The translations under genes were made by a program, and so were the position numbers. 27,614 nt of DNA from a virus: the IMG/VR virus record IMGVR_UViG_3300013126_000194, positions 1 through 27,614 of that record; one strand, 5' to 3'. Position 1 is the first letter of the stretch, and every line of letters begins with the position of its first letter. The notes under the pieces are model-generated. The model ran no database searches. It was not told the origin of the DNA and was given only the letters and a program-made list of their open reading frames with translations. This document shows, one piece after another, positions 25,556 through 27,614 of the stretch.

Positions 25556-25562
25556 ATTAATT

Positions 25563-25805
25563 TTAAAATCGAGCTTTAGCACCCGAGCCTTTATACCAAG
25601 GTAAACCTTCTCTTGTACGCAATCTCTCCCTCCATTCCTCCTCCGTATATTTAATTCCATTTAAATAATACTCACGTAAACGATTATTTCCCTCAGGTAT
25701 TAAAGCGGGACCATCCCAATTATGTAATTTACCATCGAACATATACATTATAGTTCCATCTGCTGTTTTAAGCTTTCTTGAGGGTTGATATTTGTTATTT
25801 TCCAT
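25563..25805 (-). CDS. Small protein with a MORN-like DGKLHNWDGPA repeat
   Basis: This 80-aa protein contains one copy of a motif frequent in T4-like phages: GTIMYMFDGKLHNWDGPALI then REYYLNGIKYTEEEWRER. It resembles a single toxin-repeat or MORN-type beta hairpin (DGKLH..DGPA..NG). The C terminus is short and basic (YKGSGAKARF). Function is unknown; such repeats usually mediate contacts. Its ATG sits 11 nt inside the end of the upstream membrane protein gene, indicating coupling. Confidence 0.7.
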   Translation of the reverse strand: MENNKYQPSRKLKTADGTIMYMFDGKLHNWDGPALIPEGNNRLREYYLNGIKYTEEEWRERLRTREGLPWYKGSGAKARF

Positions 25806-26067
25806 AAATTAATTCAATAAAAAATTTTTCTAATTCAAACGGTTCAGAATATTTGTATATTCCATAACATGCAAAAGCACATCCTATAACCAATATTACA
25901 GATATACCATTAAATGGAATAAATCCCATTATTGTTAAAACAATATCTATAACACCTAGGATGATAAATAGTAAAAAAGCAATTTCGTGTTTACGAATCT
26001 CACGATTCAATTTTTTTAGTCTTTCTTGAGCTTCTTGTTGGCTCATATTTTCCAAATTTTCTAACAT
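25795..26067 (-). CDS. Two-pass membrane protein with N-terminal coiled coil
   Basis: This 90-aa protein has a charged N-terminal helix (MSQQEAQERLKKLNREIRKH, 8-27). Two transmembrane segments follow (about 29-49, IAFLLFIILGVIDIVLTIMG, and 54-72, ISVILVIGCAFACYGIYKY), joined by a short loop. A short amphipathic C terminus (EKFFIELIYGK) closes it. A second in-frame ATG at residue 8 is possible, but the first is immediately preceded by AATAAAGGTT as in a neighbouring gene. It is likely an inner-membrane protein made early in infection; its role is unknown. Confidence 0.7.
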   Translation of the reverse strand: MLENLENMSQQEAQERLKKLNREIRKHEIAFLLFIILGVIDIVLTIMGFIPFNGISVILVIGCAFACYGIYKYSEPFELEKFFIELIYGK

Positions 26068-26080
26068 AACCTTTATTTAA
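26062..26080 (-). promoter_or_regulatory. Start-context element AATAAAGGTTATG (second copy)
   Basis: Sense AAATAAAGGTTATGTTAGA spans the ATG at 26067 of the two-pass membrane protein and is identical over 19 nt to the copy at 26220. Confidence 0.5.
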
Positions 26081-26220
26081 AATAAATAATCACTTAACAT
26101 ATCTCCAACAATACATCCTGCTAAAAATGTTAACCCAAATAATCCAGTGATACTAAATACAATTATTAATCCAACAATTGCTAAAATTTTAATTTCTTTG
26201 TTTTTTACTTTATCTAACAT
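26077..26220 (-). CDS. Small two-segment membrane protein, 47 aa
   Basis: I place the start at the ATG at 26220, giving 47 residues beginning MLDKVKNKEIKILAIVGLII, because AAATAAAGGTTATG precedes it exactly as it precedes the next gene. A longer reading from 26307 would overlap the 144-aa structural gene and add an unrelated N terminus. A lysine-rich start is followed by about 33 hydrophobic residues with GLFGLTFLAG in the middle, enough for a hairpin of two short membrane helices, and ends DMLSDYLF. Size and topology are compatible with a holin-like or membrane-perturbing peptide, but there is no family evidence. Confidence 0.6.
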   Translation of the reverse strand: MLDKVKNKEIKILAIVGLIIVFSITGLFGLTFLAGCIVGDMLSDYLF

Positions 26221-26233
26221 AACCTTTATTTTA
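26215..26233 (-). promoter_or_regulatory. Start-context element AATAAAGGTTATG
   Basis: Sense AAATAAAGGTTATGTTAGA spans the start of the 47-aa membrane protein and fixes its ATG at 26220. The same 19 nt recur at 26067, though the two proteins are not alike after residue 2. The AAAGG is only 2 nt from the ATG, too close for a classical Shine-Dalgarno site. Confidence 0.5.
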
Positions 26234-26285
26234 ATTGATTTATACCCTGAATATACAAATAAAAAATTGGTTAGCCACGGACTTT

Positions 26286-26720
26286 TTAATAAATTGGTTC
26301 TTCCCAAGAAGAAGTTACGTTATTCCATAATAAGGATACTAGATTCCAACTTCCATTAGGAAAAGAGCCTCCATTTATAGTAAAACTATTTAATATACGA
26401 GTATGTAGCTCATTAGGGGTTAATGGGGGATTTGAATCAACAGTAACTGTTAAAGGTCCTGTTCCTCTAAAATAAACATTATTTGGAGTAATTGGGGTTG
26501 TTGGTGTAAAATCAAAACTTGAATTTCCTGGAGGGATAACTGCCCCTAAAACATAAGAGGAAGTAACTATTCCATTAGAATTAACGCTAACTAAATTATC
26601 AATAGTACCTACTATATTTTGTAGAGAAGATGAATCATATATATTTTGAGAATTGCTAACAGTTTCAATCACAAAATAAACTGATCCCTCTGAGGTGTTG
26701 GAAAATGTAAAAGTGGACAT
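26286..26720 (-). CDS. Virion-like beta-rich protein, 144 aa
   Basis: This 144-aa protein is Ser/Thr/Asn/Pro-rich with alternating hydrophobics (STFTFSNTSEGSVYFVIETV, VSVNSNGIVTSSYVL, PPGNSSFDFTP, GTGPLTVTVDSNPPLTPNEL) and ends WNNVTSSWEEPIY. This is the composition of phage head-decoration, collar or fibre modules. There are no Cys, membrane or catalytic signals. The ATG directly abuts the stop of the 31-aa membrane gene, so it is the last gene of a small operon. Structural identity is inferred from composition only. Confidence 0.55.
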   Translation of the reverse strand: MSTFTFSNTSEGSVYFVIETVSNSQNIYDSSSLQNIVGTIDNLVSVNSNGIVTSSYVLGAVIPPGNSSFDFTPTTPITPNNVYFRGTGPLTVTVDSNPPLTPNELHTRILNSFTINGGSFPNGSWNLVSLLWNNVTSSWEEPIY

Positions 26721-26816
26721 TTATCGTTTTGTGATAAATATCTCAAAAAAACTAATTATAGCGGTAACTATTAAAGATAATACTCCTAAGGGCAAATATA
26801 TTAATTTATTTAACAT
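26721..26816 (-). CDS. 31-aa single-pass membrane peptide
   Basis: A complete frame of 31 residues, beginning MLNKLIYLPLGVLSLIVTAI, runs from the ATG at 26816 to a TAA at 26721. About 20 residues are hydrophobic and form one transmembrane helix, flanked by Lys4 and a C-terminal TKR, suggesting the C terminus lies in the cytoplasm. It is below usual ORF size limits. It is supported by a TAATG overlap with the upstream gene stop and by the next gene starting at the very next base. Candidates are a spanin- or holin-associated peptide or a membrane anchor. No family can be named. Confidence 0.68.
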   Translation of the reverse strand: MLNKLIYLPLGVLSLIVTAIISFFEIFITKR

Positions 26817-27004
26817 TATCCAAACATTAAAAATCCTATGGCTATACCGGCAAGTATACCTACAAGGGTACCTGTAAGGTATTTTATGTCGTTAATTTCT
26901 TCTTCTATTGCTTTGGCTCTTTCTATAACAAAATTGTTATAATTTGGAGACGTTTCATCTAAATTTAAATACTTAATTAAGTATTCTACTGCTGATCTTT
27001 TCAT
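26816..27004 (-). CDS. 62-aa C-terminal-anchored membrane protein
   Basis: This 62-aa protein has a polar helical N terminus (MKRSAVEYLIKYLNLDETSP, then IERAKAIEEEINDIKYL). A C-terminal transmembrane helix follows (about 43-61, LTGTLVGILAGIAIGFLMFG) with a Gly-x3-Gly style face that could drive oligomerisation. It heads an operon with the 31-aa membrane peptide and the 144-aa protein. The start is the ATG at 27004, preceded by AATAAACATAAAAT without a Shine-Dalgarno site. A 12-bp palindrome (27023-27034) lies about 20 nt upstream and may be a regulatory site. Family unknown. Confidence 0.65.
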   Translation of the reverse strand: MKRSAVEYLIKYLNLDETSPNYNNFVIERAKAIEEEINDIKYLTGTLVGILAGIAIGFLMFG

Positions 27005-27022
27005 ATTTTATGTTTATTTAAA

Positions 27023-27034
27023 ATATACGTATAT
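27023..27034. promoter_or_regulatory. Perfect 12-bp palindrome ATATACGTATAT
   Basis: A perfect palindrome about 20 nt upstream of the 27004 start codon, between the small-membrane-protein operon and the GC-richer region. Its position fits an operator or part of a promoter, but AT-rich palindromes can arise by chance. Confidence 0.35.
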
Positions 27035-27176
27035 CCTTTATCGATGCCAAGAATCTTTTAAAAAGAAGAATTTTAATTTTTGTGGACTTTTATTCCTTTG
27101 GCCGTTTTGAAATTTGGTTTTCATTTAGGGGGAAATGTATGTTTAGTATATAGTTATATACAATGTCGATGCGTAA

Positions 27177-27192
27177 AGATCGTATTCGATCT
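27177..27192. repeat. Short hairpin AGATCG-TATT-CGATCT
   Basis: A perfect 6-bp inverted repeat with a 4-nt loop inside the long gap without a convincing gene. No U-run follows on either strand, so it is not a standard terminator. It may be structural or regulatory. Confidence 0.35.
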
Positions 27193-27323
27193 GTGAAGTG
27201 GTCTAAGCACCGGTCCTCACCACACCACACCGTATTGACAACGGCGCGCGTGGGGCGATACGGGATACCATATACCATATATATACGGCGGTACCGCACC
27301 AGACCTACCACCCTCATACCTTA

Positions 27324-27421
27324 GGTCTTATACCCCATACCTCTACTATGGTCACAGGGTCACCAGACTCACAGGGTCACTGGATCACAGGGTCTCGGGT
27401 CTTATACCTCATACCTCCACT
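27324..27421. repeat. Iteron-like repeat cluster
   Basis: Three copies of TCACAGGGTC(A/T)C lie at 27352-27363, 27369-27380 and 27385-27396, spaced 17 and 16 bp. They are flanked by two 24-bp direct repeats (27324-27347 and 27398-27421, 22 of 24 identical) that start GGTCTTATACC. The regular spacing of about one and a half helical turns resembles binding sites for a replication initiator or repressor. The rest of 27005-27424 contains no convincing gene. Confidence 0.6.
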
Positions 27422-27424
27422 GTC

Positions 27425-27595
27425 TCACCATCTCACCGGCTCCGCGGTCTTGGATCTTACCACTTGCCCATTTTCAAACCAGTAAAACGCCAGCTTACCC
27501 TCAGGGGTTAAGACCGTAATTGTGGCTTGATCCAGGTTACCATCTATATTTTGGATTCGGGGTCTATTAATCTTGATAAATGTGTCTACGCTCAT
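27425..27595 (-). CDS. 56-aa soluble protein in the GC-richer right end
   Basis: A complete frame from ATG 27595 to TGA 27425 encodes 56 residues, starting MSVDTFIKINRPRIQNIDGN and ending TAEPVRW. It has TITVLTPEGKLAFYWFENGQ in the middle, a plausible small beta domain. The ATG is preceded by TTTTGGAGACC, a clear Shine-Dalgarno-like GGAG, which most other genes here lack. Codon use is richer in G and C than in the rest of the window. It may be a genuine small phage gene. No family is recognised. Confidence 0.55.
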   Translation of the reverse strand: MSVDTFIKINRPRIQNIDGNLDQATITVLTPEGKLAFYWFENGQVVRSKTAEPVRW

Positions 27596-27614
27596 GGTCT
27601 CCAAAAGCCCGATT

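Larger units (their letters stand above)
27005..27424. other. 420-bp intergenic region, GC-richer, probably non-coding
   Basis: No convincing gene lies here. The left 80 bp are AT-rich leader sequence of the 27004 operon, including a palindrome. From about 27130 the GC rises: I counted 31 of 60 at 27181-27240 and 35 of 60 at 27241-27300, against 17 of 60 in a typical late-gene line (13321-13380). It contains a hairpin, a TATACCATATATATACGG alternating stretch and the iteron-like cluster. A 75-codon frame at 27090..27317 exists but looks like chance. Origin, packaging or regulatory functions are possible. Confidence 0.5.

Noticed and set aside
26221-26307. Longer start of the 47-aa membrane protein at 26307
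   Set aside because: It would overlap the 144-aa gene and lacks the shared AATAAAGGTT context that precedes the ATG at 26220.
27177-27192. Rho-independent terminator
   Set aside because: The 6-bp stem has no following T-run on either strand.
27090-27317. 75-codon minus-strand frame in the GC-richer gap
   Set aside because: Its residue mix (many Arg/Tyr/Ile, low complexity in the alternating TA stretch) and the absence of a ribosome site fit chance reading of repeat-rich DNA.
27324-27421. CRISPR array
   Set aside because: The repeats are 11-24 bp with 4-5 bp spacers or one long spacer, not 25-40 bp repeats with unique spacers, and no cas genes are present.
27005-27424. tRNA gene
   Set aside because: I could not build a cloverleaf with a GTTC-type T arm in the gap; a tRNAscan run would settle it.

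Overview
The window is a stretch of an AT-rich, tailed double-stranded DNA phage genome with a T4-like contractile-tail (myovirus) plan. Every gene I support is on the minus strand, so transcription runs from high to low coordinates. Recognisable T4-type parts are a gp55-like late sigma factor, a gp5-like spike/hub protein, a gp25-like and a gp6/J-like baseplate wedge protein, and a zinc-ribbon/TOPRIM primase. The Ser/Gly/Tyr-rich structural proteins with many 'SGS' and 'TGS' turns, the scarcity of Shine-Dalgarno sites and the low GC resemble uncultured marine myoviruses. A Bacteroidota-type host is a reasonable guess, but the sequence does not prove it.

Layout in transcription order (right to left). 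(a) 27614-27005: a GC-richer end with one small Shine-Dalgarno-led gene (27425..27595) and about 420 bp of repeat-bearing DNA without a convincing gene, including three iteron-like copies. (b) 27004-26286: a tight three-gene operon of two small membrane proteins (62 and 31 aa) and a 144-aa virion-like protein. (c) 26220-24079: small accessory genes (membrane proteins, a T5orf172 GIY-YIG-type protein, coiled-coil and helical proteins). Several start in a shared AATAAAGGTTATG-like context. (d) 24063-22276: an HD-domain phosphohydrolase, a small membrane protein and the gp55-like sigma factor. (e) 22246-4680: a long late structural block of spike, baseplate, a 1996-aa giant structural protein, and paralogous adhesin or fibre-like proteins. 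It is interrupted by a GIY-YIG/NUMOD homing endonuclease at 8363..8977. (f) 4668-1: nucleic-acid enzymes, namely a GIY-YIG-like nuclease, primase, PD-(D/E)XK exonuclease, P-loop kinase, and a nucleotidyltransferase-metallopeptidase fusion that runs off the left edge.

Genes are packed with TAATG or ATGA overlaps, suggesting translational coupling. In the late block, five of the six gaps of at least 12 bp carry a sense-strand TATTTATA box 4 to 14 nt before the next start codon. That box is the reverse complement of the T4 late promoter core. The most unusual points are this box, a likely split carboxypeptidase-regulatory-like domain across two adjacent tail genes (20150/20148), the nucleotidyltransferase-HExxH fusion, and the compositional break with iteron-like repeats at the right end.
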